A stretch of 64,000 bases of DNA from Acanthococcus lagerstroemiae (taxonomy: Eukaryota; Arthropoda; Insecta; Hemiptera; Eriococcidae): the NCBI GenBank assembly GCA_031841125.1, contig CM063109.1, positions 65,974,914-66,038,913 on the forward strand, read 5' to 3'. Of the stretch, positions 49,829 to 62,164 are shown in pieces. The notes below the pieces were generated by a model, which was given only the letters and a program-made list of their open reading frames with translations, was not told where the DNA came from and searched no databases. Positions within the stretch are counted from its first letter, which is position 1; every line of letters starts with the position of its first letter. Made by a program: the position numbers and the translations under genes.

Positions 49829-50060
49829 TTATTCTTCCTTTTGATATCCAGAATACTACTCTCCATAGTTCTCTGCGTGATTAACAGCCTTCTGGTCAGG
49901 CCCTCAGTAATCGACCACGTCTGGATCCAATAGGCCAGAATTGGTAGGATGCAGGACTCAAGCATCTTGTTAAAAATTGTCTTTAGAGCCCAGTATACTT
50001 CCCAAGCTTACGAGCCTTGATTTCTTTTTTCCATTTTCCCCTGGAGGACATAATCTGGCC
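49829..50060 (-). pseudogene. RTE-like LINE Pol fragment 2, directly upstream of fragment 1
   Basis: Across frames it reads LGQIMSSRGKWKKEIKARK, WEVYWALKTIFNKMLES, CILPILAYWIQTWSITEGL, TRRLLITQRTME. This covers the same part of Pol as the start of fragment 1, so the two overlap in protein space and cannot be one continuous gene. They are two separate insertions or a tandem rearrangement. Confidence 0.72.
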
Positions 50061-52424
50061 AAGGTATGACTCCTTCCATCCCCTATCCAAATAACGCCCC
50101 TGGTGGCATCGCTCATAACTTTGATCGTGCTTGAGGGTACTTCCTTGAAACTAGCCACATTTCAAGTGAGTCTGTAATACCTCCTAGATGGGATATAATG
50201 GAAAATTTTTTTCAAGGTCCATTAGAGTATAGTGTCAATGAAGATTTTCAGTCATTCAAAAGCTCAGCCCCCCCCCCCTTACCTTCAAGAATGGTATCCT
50301 AAAGCCCAATTCTCCACCGCCGCGGCTGTGAATTTTATCTCATTTTTTAACCTTTAATTTCCTTAAACTGCATTTTTTAACAAATTATAATAAGAGGAAT
50401 AGTAATCTAAAGATTAGGAAGTAAGAGTTGATACGCTAAACGCCAACGTCAAACACTCCTATCGACATTCTAAGAGGGGAATACTTTTTGCGAATGAACT
50501 CTCATTCCATCGCTACGAAGAATTTTAGTTTGCTTTGCTGGTACCACTGGTTTTCTTATCAGATGTTCTAATTGGCTGAATGGCTTTGTTTTTGCGGTAT
50601 GTACACGATGCCTCTATGAAATTTCGTAATAATATCAATCGAGTCATTCGGGCACGACATTGCCATAAAATTCTTCCAATTTACAACCGGCGTGTGTTAT
50701 CAGTTGTTCGGCAAGGCTGACTCGTGTGGCTTGAAAATGCCGCAAATAATATAGGTTAGTAAAATTATTTAATATTGTACACGAGAAAAAACTTAAGAAT
50801 ATTTTCTACAGATGTTATCTCGGAATTTCAACTCTTTTTCCACGGACGTGGTATAACAAATTCTCTCTACCGACGTGGACAACTAGAATTCAATGACCAC
50901 GGCGGTGGAAGAACATCACGTTCTAAACAGTGTTGTTAGACAAAACAAAACAAAATGACGAAATTACAATTGAATTTTCAAAATTTTGTCGTATAACAAA
51001 ACCTTAAACCGTTTTTTGTGAGGACTGTTTCGTCAATGACATAACAAAAAAGGGTATTCCAATGACAAAACAAAATGATAAAAAAATTATGTTGCAAGAT
51101 TTCGTCTACGCTTAAGTGATAAACTATTCTAAGTGACATAGTAATTGATAACAGATTATGTTAAGCGATATTGCAATTGACAGTCGACTATGCTAAGTAA
51201 CATGACAAGAAGGAAAACGAGATTTTAAAAAAAATGTTAAGATATAACAGAACCATGAAAAAACATTATGACATAACAACAAAAGATCAAATACTGTTCT
51301 GACAAATTAACAAAATGAAAAAAAAAATCGTTTTGTCTATAACCACACTGGTTCTAAATGTAATAACGCATAATGATATTTATGTTCTTGTGTACGTTTG
51401 CTATAAGATATATGGCCAATGGCACAACCAAGAAGGGGGCAAAGGGGCTATAGTCCCTCCCAAAATTTGAAATTTTTTCAAAATCAATTCATGAAAATAA
51501 ATAGGTACCAAATCGAGTTTTCACCCCTGCCCAAGTTTTTTTTTCCTGAATTCTAGCCCCCACCAAAAAAAAGTTCTGGTGACGCCCGCCCTTTATATGG
51601 CTCTGTCAAGAACAGAGATGCTACGGCGGAAGAAGGAAGTCGGACTCTTTGCGTCTAAAAATTTTTCAAAAAAGAAATCATTAATTTATTTTAATCATTC
51701 AAAAATTTCATTTACCTACTTTTTTTTTTTTGTCAATTATTGAGGCAGGGACGGATTTAGGGAATAAGTTTAGAAGGGGAGGGGGCTTGGGAAACAGTAC
51801 ACAAAATTTTTTGCCCTCTCTTTGAAACGTTTCACAGTCTTCTTTAATGTAATAAAAGTGAAGAGAGAAATGTAGTAAATTACAAAAAATTTATTTCTTT
51901 CATTCCCTCCTTCTTTCTCATTATTTTTTTCCTTTTCTTTACGTTCCTTTTTTTTTGAATTGGGGGCCAGGAAGGGGGAACTCCCCACCCCGTAAATCCA
52001 CCACTGTTGAGGTAAAAGTGTTTTTCTTTTGTTATTGTAACTTATTTAAATTAATAACTACAGTAATCTATGATAGTAATTCCAAAAATATTTCAGCTTT
52101 CGTTTCATCCGGAGCGCGTTAAGTTCTTTGAGTAATTTTTGAGAATTCCTCTGTTGTTTCCATGATCATGGCTAACCATGCCGGTCAAAAAAGATGTAAG
52201 GTTCGAGAATTCCTCTGCTGTTTCCATAGCCGTGGTTAACCATGCCGGTGAAATTTCCACAGTGGTGGCTGACGGATTTTGGATTGCTCCTAACCTCCTC
52301 CCCTTTGATGATGAATTGAGCCTAATGGTATGAATACTCTCCAGGGCACATAATTAATCTATTCCACTCAAAATATGTTGAAAAATCGAGTTTTTAAAAC
52401 CTAAATTTAACTTCGTCAAAATGT
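50061..52424. other. Unassigned interval with short tandem repeats
   Basis: 50930-51340 is rich in 'gacaaaacaaaatga' and 'taacaaaa' phrases, with a ~45-bp unit near 51115-51200. 52137-52254 is a 67-bp tandem pair sharing 'gagaattcctctg', 'tgtttccat' and 'aaccatgccggt'. No gene is supported. Confidence 0.5.
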
Positions 52425-52575
52425 GGCTATTTTTAAGGAATTACCTTTATATTTATCCTAAGCTCCGCTTTCTCGCTTTCTGTGACCAGCTCTTCAAGCA
52501 TCCCCTTTACTTCCTCTTGTTTCCACGTATCAACACTATGTCATCAGCATACCTCAGATGGTTCAAGTGTTCTCA
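52425..52575 (-). pseudogene. LINE reverse transcriptase active-site fragment
   Basis: Reading downward from about 52572: HLNHLRYADDIVLIRGNKRK, then after a one-base shift EEVKGMLEELVTESEKAEL and RINIKVIP. YADD is the RT catalytic box, preceded by the expected L-R and followed by the amphipathic helix of this RT class. Neither upstream nor downstream RT sequence remains. Confidence 0.85.
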
Positions 52576-54279
52576 GGAACGTACCAATGGGGGAGGGGCA
52601 ACTTACCTCCCCTGTAGAAATTTTTTCCTTAGCAGTTGGGAAAATTTACCACTTCCGTCAGGCGGAGCAGGGAAATTTCAGAGGCTCGTTGTCGATCCTA
52701 AAAAATGAGCAACAGTCGAGGTCGAATGTTTTTCAATTAGATTTCGCTAACTCCAAGGATATTTTTGCGTGTGAAAATCTTTAGGCCCTTTTTGGCAAAT
52801 GCCCCCCCCCCCGGGGGGTTGAACCTTTTGTGACAACTTATATAAACAACATTATTTACTATCCCCAATGATTCATTATTTAATATCATCGTTCTCAATT
52901 TCCAGAAAACATCGACATCAAATAAGTCGTCGGTTGTTAATTTTTTTCCTTGGTTGACCTTTGAAAATTGCATATGTGACCTGGAATCATGAAATGTGCC
53001 TCTTGGGGGAAAACAGGTTTTTGAGATAAACGAGTGTAAAGATGGGATGGTGGTAGTGGTGCGCACAGTTTCTTGTTCTCTGTCATTCTTCTAGGCATAG
53101 TCATATTATAGACACCCAAGTTAGACGACTCTCCATTTAACCAATGTTAAATATCGTATGTTACGATAATTTATCCCAATAGGAGCGCTGGCAATGTTCT
53201 ACTGCCGTGAAATCAATGTAATCATTGGGAGCCCTAACAAGGTTTTGCGATATCTCGATAACGGTCGAGTTTTATGAAAAAGTGAAAAGAACCAAATTTA
53301 TTTTACCTGTCATTTTCTATCAGGTAAGATCAGTTTCAAAATTTTACCCACAAAAATTTCGAATTTACTCGCAAAGCGCAATGCAAACAAGAAGTTCAGC
53401 GATAGCAGCGCGCTGGCATGACGGCAAAACACGGAAACGCGCCAGTCGTCTGGAACTTGGTGTATCTATATGACTTTGCTCCTAGGCCTGTTTCACACGA
53501 CGCCATGTAAATGGATGTTCTTAAACTTCTGACATAATTTTTAAATGCAGTTTGTAGAAAAACTAATGAAGATAGGAAGGTACGATTTGTTTCATTCGAG
53601 AAAGAGTGATTTTTTTCTATAATATTTGTCAAGAAAATGAAAAATTATTCTTTTGACACCAGAGGCACATTTCATGATTCCAGGTCACATATACTAAAAC
53701 GAGAGAGAGCCGTCAGAGGATATAGTTTTTCTTTCAATTTTCAAAAGGGGTTGATGCATTTTCAGCCTAAATTTTTGAGATAGAAGTGATCGATTCTCAC
53801 ACTTTTTTGTCTGTCCAAGTTAAAACATGGGTTAGTTTCGCACAACTTCAGTTGGATTATTCTACTTCAAAAGATTTCTATTTTTTGCCAGCTGGCCCAC
53901 CTGAGATGGGGACTCTCCCCAGTCTTTACACACCTGCATGGAAGTTCAGGGCCTTAGACTCTACAATGAGGAGTTTTTCTCATTAAGAAAGAGATTGATC
54001 AGTTTACTTTTCTCAAACCTAAATGAAAGGATAAAATTTAAGAAACAGGGTTCCTCAGAAGAAAGCCAAAACCCTTCTTTCTAGGAGATCGAAGAATTTT
54101 GTTCTTCCCCTGAAGAACTGAAGATAATCTTCAGGATTCATGAAATGAAAATTTTCATCTCGTATTTCCCGGGAAAATGAATTATTACTCGACTCTTGAG
54201 AAGAAGACAGAAGAATGATTTTGGTTTTTTGAAATACTATGAGATTTTCTTGCTAAAATCACGTATTTTTTGTGACCTG
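52576..54279. other. Unassigned interval
   Basis: No supported feature; a poly-C/G tract lies at about 52800-52817. Confidence 0.4.
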
Positions 54280-54499
54280 GACTACGGAAAAGGGGCTAAC
54301 GTGCGAAAGCGAATTCACGAGAAAACAGCTGATAGGACAAAACACACTGTAACCAGTATCGCTCGCGTCATTTTATCCGTTTCTCGGCACTGTCAGGAAA
54401 TAGATGAAAAGACGCAAGCGATACTGGTAACAGTATGTTTTGTCCTTCAGCTGTTTTCTCGAAAACTCGTTTTCGCACGTTACCCCCTTTTTCGTAGTC
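54280..54499. mobile_element. Palindromic MITE (220 bp)
   Basis: The left arm from GACTACGGAAAAGGGG to 'accagtatcgct' (about 54367) is the near reverse complement of 54416-54499, with arms of about 85 bp. A loop of about 45 bases separates them. RNA from either strand would form a long hairpin. No ORF. Confidence 0.8.
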
Positions 54500-57154
54500 G
54501 AAGTTAAAATAAAAAGCGTACTGTCCTTTAGCGAAAGTGTGTTTCTCTTTTCTTTCTGGCAGATAAACGGTAATCTACTCCTCTCCTCTTTACATTAAGG
54601 CATTGTGGGGAAAGTTTTTTTTCCCCTCGAGCTAGAGAAGAAAACTAGTTTTCCTTTCTTAGGCTCTCGGCTGAAAAATGAAAATAAATTCTTCGTTCTT
54701 CATCGGACTGAGAGCGCGAAAGAGTCGCGCTCTACAATTTCAGTTGCGTGAAAAAGATGAATTGCTGTAAAAGTGGTCGTTTTAGGAAATTGCTCTCATC
54801 GAAATGAACATTGAACATGGACTCATCTGAAACGAAATTTCAACCTCTATCAGTTTTGTTATTTTTATTTTTTATTTTTTGAAAAACTCCTTCATTTTTT
54901 AGATATTTTTTGAAAATTAAGTACCTTTGTTAATGGGATATTCCCACATGATCACTACTACAAGTTTCCAATGACAGCCGACAGCGTGCCCCCACCTCGA
55001 CCAGCCCGAGTTCAGTTGAACAATTTTATTTGAATGAATGAAGAATCAGATTCGCTGAATAAATTGATTATTTGAACAATAAAACACCTTCAAACTAAGA
55101 ATCTGCAGACTGCACGACTGCAGTCGCGTAACAAAGATCAACTTAAGATCAAAGGAACTTTCTCTGAAGGAACTGCCTAGAAATAATTGACTCTTAAACT
55201 TGAACGAAACCGCCTCGCAGAGCTAGAAAACGTTTTTCTAATCTTCTGCAGTTCTACATTTACATATAAATTTCGCCAGAAGGTTAAGGCCTGTGGAAGA
55301 AAGATGACCTTTCTTCATTTAAAAAACTGCCCCTAATTTTTGTCGCATGCACATCTTATTAATCATTTGTATTTCTTAGAGGTAAGATTGATTTAGGGAG
55401 ATCAATTTTATCAAACACACTGTGAGAGTCGATCCAGCCTAAGAGAAGAAAACAACAAAACAAACAGTAGACTAAATTAGAAACACGCAATACATTAAGG
55501 CACACAAAAGGAGAAAGAAGATGGCCATTCAAAAAACTCCGTCGAATGTATTCATACCTTTTGTTCATTTGTGTTCCTGAATGCTGCCATTTCATTTGGT
55601 TGCTCTGACGCATTCATGCTCTTCCATGATAGTGCTGCGATTTGAAAATGACCAACAACAACCTGCGGTAGAGCTGTGGTAGAAGCATTTGGCCTACAGG
55701 AATTAAAATGCTTTAATGGAGACGAATGGAAGTACTCCTCCTACTTTCCTAAGAACTGAACAGATTCCTTCCACTGTCAGATACAAATGATGTCAACTTA
55801 CCGTACCTGCCGTGTCCGTCACTATAGGAAATCGTTGAAGCCGAACCCAATGGGAAACAATCGAACATTTGTCGTCAGTCTAAAAAATATGAGGCGTTCT
55901 GTGAGAAAGTACGACGTGTCCGAAAAGTGAATCTTGCCCTACAGCTCAAACTCTGTTTTTGAATTTCAGCAGAAACTGCTTTCAGACATACCTGGCCATA
56001 GTGCACAGTAGAAAGTAGTCATCTAGGATGTGATATTTCAAGTTTACAAACGAATTACGATCTGCAGGCTGGTATTTGGAAAAGGTACCATACGTCGCAT
56101 CTCGGCATCTCGATATTGTTTACGTTTGTGCACCCATTATCACTACAGGTGCGCATAGTAATTTATCACTATTGCGTTTCCATTAAGTCCATTGTTTTCA
56201 AATGCATGACCTTGCAGAACTTTTTTCAAAACTAGCCCTTCACTTGTCCTTCATGCGGACTGTCATCTTCGAAGGTGTATTCCTCTACGTACATAATAAA
56301 GTTGAGTTTTGAGGACCAAAAAGTTTTTTGACTCATTTTTCAAGTCATTGAATGAACTACTTCAGTGTCATACAAATTCTGATGAGGAACCCAGAGCTCA
56401 TTTCTCGTTTTGAACTACTTTTATTTTCATTCAATTTTTTAGTCTGATTTCAAATTCATTGACCAAATTTAGCGGCGACTTCGAAAACTGGAGTAAACGC
56501 TCATAAAATTTATCAAAAAATTACTCTACCTCAATTTTGTCGGCAGATTTGAATTTGTCTCAGGATATTGAAGAATTCTGATCAGGTTTCGATGCCGTAG
56601 CTCTCAAAATATTTTTTCGTTCAAAAAAAGACATGAGTATAATCGTACAAACAAAAATAGAGAAATTCGCGAAATTTTCTAACTTCGTCGACCGGATTTG
56701 GCAGTGACGTTCCCTTGCCGCGATAGGCTCAAAAACTGGAGTATTTGAGGCATATAGAATCAAATGGCTACTTCTCCATTGTTTCAGCTTTCGAGTAAAA
56801 TGCAAAAAACTTCCTCAGTGCATATTGCTTCCGGAAACTGCGTGGTAATTGGTGCGATATTTTCACACCAAAATGAAGATAATGGCCCTTACCTATGTTA
56901 GTTCTACCTCGCGTATTGCTGTAAGACTTCCTAGGCAGCTTCAAGTTTGAAGAAGTCAAATTTTGCCTGTAACCAAATACTTCTAGAATATTTTCAGGAA
57001 TGCAGCTTATAACAAAGGGCATTTGTGTACCTAAGTATAATAGATGCGCTTTTTTCCATTAATAAAAGAGATCCATTGAACTTTTTAAGTTCATTACTAA
57101 AACATCTAAATGGTTTTTGAAAAATTTTTGTCTGTTTGACTAAGTTTGGTTAGG
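54500..57154. other. Unassigned interval
   Basis: 54715-54840 shares 'agcgcgaaagagtcgcgctc' and 'gaaaaagatgaa' with spacer sequence in both composite elements (about 5490 and 47180). Otherwise no gene, RNA or repeat recognised. Short ORFs at 55359-55613 and 56768-57022 (minus) match no family. Confidence 0.4.
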
Positions 57155-57310
57155 GTACTAGATCACATGTGGGTATAATCAGACGCCATCTTGGTAGCAA
57201 AAAGAAGTAAACAGTAAACAAAACAGGCCGCTCGCTCGCACTCGGCTAACTGTTTACTTCTTTTTGCTACCAAGATGGCGTCTGATTGTACCCACATGTG
57301 TTCTAGTACC
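57155..57310. mobile_element. Palindromic MITE (156 bp) with ~61-bp arms
   Basis: The left arm GGTACTAGATCACATGTGGG through 'agaagtaaacag' pairs with the right arm 'ctgtttacttctttttgc' to TTCTAGTACC with only a few mismatches, around a loop of about 35 bases ('ccgctcgctcgc'). Confidence 0.82.
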
Positions 57311-58993
57311 GTAGCTTATATTGTACTTTAACTTATAATAATTTCTAATTATAATATTTTTAACATAATACTCTTTATCACGTAGTTTTGTCTTATGCTA
57401 CCTTAACCATACTTTATTGTAGGATAATTTTCGGCTATCATATTGCTAACATAATATGTACTTCACTGAACACTTAATTTTGTCTTGTATGTACAACCTG
57501 AACTCTACTTTAACTTAGGATAATTTTCTGTACTTCGAGGTATGGCATATAGTATTGATTGTCAATATTGGTTTATGTCGTTATGTGGTAGAGGTAAGTC
57601 AGGTGACCAGCATTCCTGGCCCGCGCACCTACAGACACTATGTGTCACTTGATGAGCCTGATTTCACTACTTTTCGGCTTCTGCCATGTTCGGATACTTG
57701 ATCAGACAGCTTTGCTTCCGCTCGGCTGACGCGTCTTCTCGGATGATCATAATTGTTGACATGTAGCCCGTTCTTAAGTTGGTCCTTGTTGTTGGGAATA
57801 AACCTTTTGGGTTTAAGACTTTCTACCGGAAATACCTATATTATGGCATGGCCCACCACAGAGGTACCTACTTGATTCCGGATTTTTGTTGTTTAGGGGG
57901 GGTTACGGCTAAAAAAAGCTGAGAAACGTGTTGACTACAAAAAAAGTTGAAAGAAATAGAAAAAATGTTCTTTTCTGTGTGCATAATCTAGTACGGTTCT
58001 CACAGTTTTAGTTAGTTATAGAGCGACTATGCTAGGTTTTAAAGCAGTCATTCATAATCTGAGTATATGCAGATGATCGGCTACCTCAAAGGTGACAGTG
58101 AAACCAAAAACTGAAAACAGATTTGACCTGAAGAACAAAAACATTTTCTTTTGCTTGGACTCTCTTATATCTAACAAAAGGCCGACACGTATCTGTTCGC
58201 AGACTCCTCCAAGTGTGGAGTTCAGGGCTTCGACCTTTGCATAATATACCAAGAATCCTACGCTTTGTTCCGTAGCCACTACTTGTTAAATGGATGGACG
58301 GTGACCATACTGTAGTATAAGTAGAGTCACAATGCCATCTTACTCTTAGTTTGAACGTGTTCCTAGGAAGGTAGGGGGAATAGCGAATTATCATCAATCT
58401 GCTTTGTGTGTCGTGTGTTGTCATGATATACATTAAACATTTTCATAAATAAATGCTTACCGCTTATCAACGATTAACAATATTCTTACACCACGATTCG
58501 TGGGGACAGAAAACATTTGGAACCCATTTCCAGAATAGTTCTTGCAATTCATTGCTGCACACCACGCCATTTTAAAGTAATCAGTTATATACTTAATTAA
58601 ATTCAAAATACTAAAATAAATGACATTACAAAACTGCTAAACATTAACGCCGGCCGGTATGTTCATGACTGTGATAACTGATAGGATTACTGATACCGCT
58701 GCGTTTAAACTAAAATATGATAGTATAACAGATGATGGAATGAGTAACATGACAAATAAATCCACAGAACGACACCATTTTAAACAAGAAACTGAAGGAT
58801 TTTGTAGTAGGTACCTATATTTAAATTGGTGAAATCATACTATTTTCCATGGTGTAGTGAATAATAATTATTATTGAAAACAGGTGTGACTGCAAGTAAT
58901 TTGTACGTCGAGAAATACTCGACTGCTTAAAATTTCCCCAATTTTAGCGTACATTAACGTATCTACATAAATGTTGATAGTCTGATAGAATAG
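57311..58993. other. Unassigned interval
   Basis: 57310-57560 has loosely repeated 'gtactttaacttataataa' phrases. No gene is supported. Confidence 0.4.
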
Positions 58994-59245
58994 CAATGGT
59001 ACCAAGAATAACTAGGTACCTAATAGGTAGGTAAACCTAGATACATCTACACACGTTCGTTCAAACAAAATTTCTTTCTGAAAATAGCAGTTGCGCTATA
59101 ACCAAATGAATTAAGAAATTTGAGTTTAAAAATTAATTATGTAAGTAAGTTGGTCTAGATAGGTACGTACGAAATAAACTTTGGAAAAATAATAGAGAAT
59201 TAACAAACAAAGGAACAACTGGCCCATCTCATTCCCTTATTGCTT
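58994..59245 (+). repeat. Dispersed repeat R, copy 1
   Basis: 'ggtaccaagaataactaggt', 'acatctacacacgttcgttc', 'agcagttgcgctata' and 'ctcattcccttattgctt'. Copy 2 starts at 60201. The last ~60 bases recur at 62030-62085, where they continue into different DNA, so 59245/59246 is an independent boundary of the TIR element. Confidence 0.75.
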
Positions 59246-60193
59246 GGGTCATTCTTCAAAAATGTTGATATTTCAGGTAGTTTTTTCATGGAGGAAAGGG
59301 GATATTTGAACTTTTTTTCATTGGAGTTGGTGAGAGGCGTTCTGTATAGCATATTGGTAAGATTGAGCCGACAAGGGATTCTGTATTTTGGCATGACAAT
59401 CAAAATGATGAATGCCATGCCGAGGGACACATTAAAAAGTCCACGCTGAAAGGCAATAGCGAACAAAAAGTGTTCTGCCGCCGATTAGTAGATTCCAAAA
59501 CAAAAAATTATATGGAGAGTTGATAGAGGCATACTAAACCATTAATTAGAAATTATTTTTGGATGATGAACGGCTATTGTTGCATGAAGATGACCATGCC
59601 GAAAAACACTTTTTTTTTAAGTTCTTAATTTTAGACAATAATACGCAAATGCAAGAGTCTAGTCACAAAAAAAAAATTGTATTTGATATGCAGACCGTAT
59701 TGCGTTGATAAGAATATACAGTTTCACCATTAATTACAACGAAAAAATATTGAAACTCCGGTTTTGTGATTGGTTGAAAAAGAGCCATACCAAAAGACAA
59801 AAAATCGAGGGACAATTTTCAAGGTTGGTAACACTGATTCTCAGTTGTGAAAACGCAATTTCGACGTTGCCAACTCATTCATTCATTTATTTAGAGTAGT
59901 ATTATTTTGCCAGTTTGTTCTAATACTTATATATCTTGAAAATTTAGATAAAAATAATAATAGATAATAATAAAAATTGTTAGAGGGACAGCCATGCCGA
60001 CGGACATTTTAGCATATTTAATCCAATTGTGACCGACTAAAAGTGGTGCAAATTTTCTTCTGAAACCTTGAAAAAGTAGAATTCAGTCATATCTACCAAC
60101 TAAAAAAAACAACCAAAAAAAAACCGTATCATTAATAACTTGTGAGATAACTGCTGAGGACTGAAATGTATCAACATTTCTTAAGAATAACTC
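59246..60193 (-). mobile_element. 975-bp TIR element, copy 2 (inverted, 948 bp)
   Basis: Reverse orientation of 40649-41623. Starts GGGTCATTCTTCAAAAATG and ends AAGAATAACTC. Small indels and many substitutions distinguish the copies. Confidence 0.75.
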
Positions 60194-60345
60194 AGATGAA
60201 CGATGGTACCAAAAATAACTAGGTAACAGGTATGTAGATCTAGATACATCTACACACGTTCGTTCGAATAATTTTTTTGTTGTGATAATAGCAGTTGCGC
60301 TATAATCAAATTAATTAAGAAATTCGTGTTCAAAAATGAAGTATA

Positions 60346-60793
60346 TCCCAATGCGTAATCAGTGACCCTCTAGTTACCCAGTTACGCCCAGAAAAGTCAC
60401 CCATTTATTACCCTCAAGTTACTCTCAAACTACCCTTGTTCCCCTTTAATAAAGCTCTAGGTAGGAGAGTACAACAGTCCGCCATTTTGAATCCAACCGC
60501 GCCCGTCAATGCCGACTTGACTACGCGGTATGCCTCTCATAGTCGGATTCGGCATCCACGGGCACGGTTGAAGTCAAAATGGCGGACGATCGTATTTACA
60601 CGAAGTATATATATAGAACTCTACCTTTAGTTCCCCTCGTTCCCCTTTAGTTCCCGGGTAACTAGCGGGATACTTCGCAGTTTTAGTTACCCTCTAGTTA
60701 CCCGCGGCAGAAAAGTTACCCATTTGTTACTCTCAGTTACCCTCAGATTACCCTTGTTCCCCTTTAGTTACCCAGGTAACTGGTGGGTTCCGC
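60346..60793. mobile_element. TTACCC-rich TIR element, dimeric copy
   Basis: Left 'cccaatgcgtaatcag' and right 'ttccgcatcgg' correspond to CCGATGCGCAA / TTGCGCATCGG of the copy at 15623-15769. The internal 'agttaccctctagttaccc' phrase block appears twice, so this copy is a tandem dimer. A hairpin element sits inside the first half. Confidence 0.72.
60477..60587. mobile_element. Hairpin element nested in the TTACCC element
   Basis: GTCCGCCATTTTGA with 'accgcgcccgt' on the left pairs with 'acgggcacggtt' and TCAAAATGGCGGAC on the right, giving arms of about 40 bp. The full insertion may extend to about 60450-60622, because 'ccttta' flanks both sides where the uninterrupted repeat reads 'cccctttagttaccc'. 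Confidence 0.78.
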
Positions 60794-60860
60794 ATCGGAT
60801 GTTAGTAAGGAGGTCTAGGTGTGAAACAAACTTCGGAAAAATAACACAGCTCTACTAATC

Positions 60861-61557
60861 TAAATTTGTTGTAATTCTCCGGGTAATGAATAGATGATTG
60901 TAGAAGTATTTCCAGCGATGATTCCGATTCCAAGCTTCATTTTTTGCAAAGGGGTCGACATTTTCATTCGTTTACCGGAAATTTTGATATTTGTACATGG
61001 AATTTCAGAAGCGTTATGTTGATCACACTAAGTTATTGTGTTAAGGAGGTATGAGCACTCGCTAACTGGCAATACTGTGAAGCTCACTGAAAGACGCTTA
61101 TTTTCGGCTGTAGAGCTGCGCGTATCTGCGGTGACCTTACTTATGCCCCACCTAGTAGTTGCAGTGCGTCCATTTTGCGTACTTCGGAATGATCAAACAA
61201 AAGGAACATTCAGGGAATTTTTATAGAATCTTTTTTAGGGTCGGCGTAGCCGAGCCTTATACAATGGAAAAAATAGTAGTAATAAAGTTCTATCCAACGC
61301 AACAGTGGGGCTTGCGGTTTTAAATGTAAGTATGTGGACAAACAAACAAGATACACGAGATTAAATCACGTTTGCTTTCGACAGTGGCGTTTGTGGTTTT
61401 AAATGTAAAAGTGAACGTAATCGTGTGTAAAAGAAACAGATAGGAAGATGGTGCTTACAGTCTCTGCAAAAGTGACTCGAGGTATCAACATAAGGAATCG
61501 ATGAAAGGAGTTCATTTTGTGAGGTTTGTAATATTATTGTGAACAATTCTTGCCGAA
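60861..61557. other. Unassigned interval
   Basis: 'acagtgggGCTTgcggtttt' and 'acagtggcgtttgtggtttt' (about 61302 and 61381) form a short diverged direct repeat of about 80 bp. No gene is supported. Confidence 0.4.
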
Positions 61558-61876
61558 ATTAGGGTCGGTGTGAACCAACTGACATTTGTAAACAAAATGA
61601 GTTATTAGTATCGTTGGAATAAGCGTAAAAAGTAGAATTTTTCAGAATTGGGCCCCCGATTCAAAAATGTGTACTCAGGTTGATCAAAGCTTATCAGTAA
61701 ACACTATGTCATATAGTTCCTATATATGGCTTGTGAACTTAGAATCAGGTGTTCTCAAAAAACCGATTTTGCTGGTTGGTTCTTGGCTATGTGTAACAGC
61801 GTCCAAGTGCGATCGTACTTTCTGGTCGAAGTTGGTTAGTGGAATAGCCGCCGACTTCAGCTGAAAGGCCGACCCT
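61558..61876. mobile_element. TIR element related to 43230-43552, copy 2
   Basis: Shares 'gcccccgattcaaaaatgtg', 'agcttatcagtaaac' and 'ttggttggttct'-type right-end sequence. The ends are TTAGGGTCGGTG on the left and GGCCGACCCTA on the right. Confidence 0.55.
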
Positions 61877-62164
61877 ATTACTAGGTTTCAAAGCGACCTG
61901 GCTTGTATTCTGTTCGAAATAAATCGAGCCCTTTGCGAACAATCAAGCTCGGCATTGAAGTCAGCGTTCAAAATACTTCGAGAGTAATCTATTGATATAC
62001 CAGAGAATTATTTGCGGCTGAGTTGTGCGAGAATTAACAACAAAGGAACAACTTGTCAATCTCATTCCCTTATTGCTTACTTTTCGTACTCCTTCATGTC
62101 AAGACAAATCTGATATGTATCCCGTTATATGACAAAGACCCCTCTTTCGATGGGGAGATGGGGT

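Larger units (their letters stand above)
60201..60860 (+). repeat. Dispersed repeat R, copy 2, interrupted
   Basis: Matches copy 1 from 'ggtaccaaaaataactaggt' to about 60345, then resumes at about 60794 ('gtaaggaggtctaggtgtga', 'cttcggaaaaataa'). The 450 bases between are the TTACCC-rich element. Confidence 0.7.
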
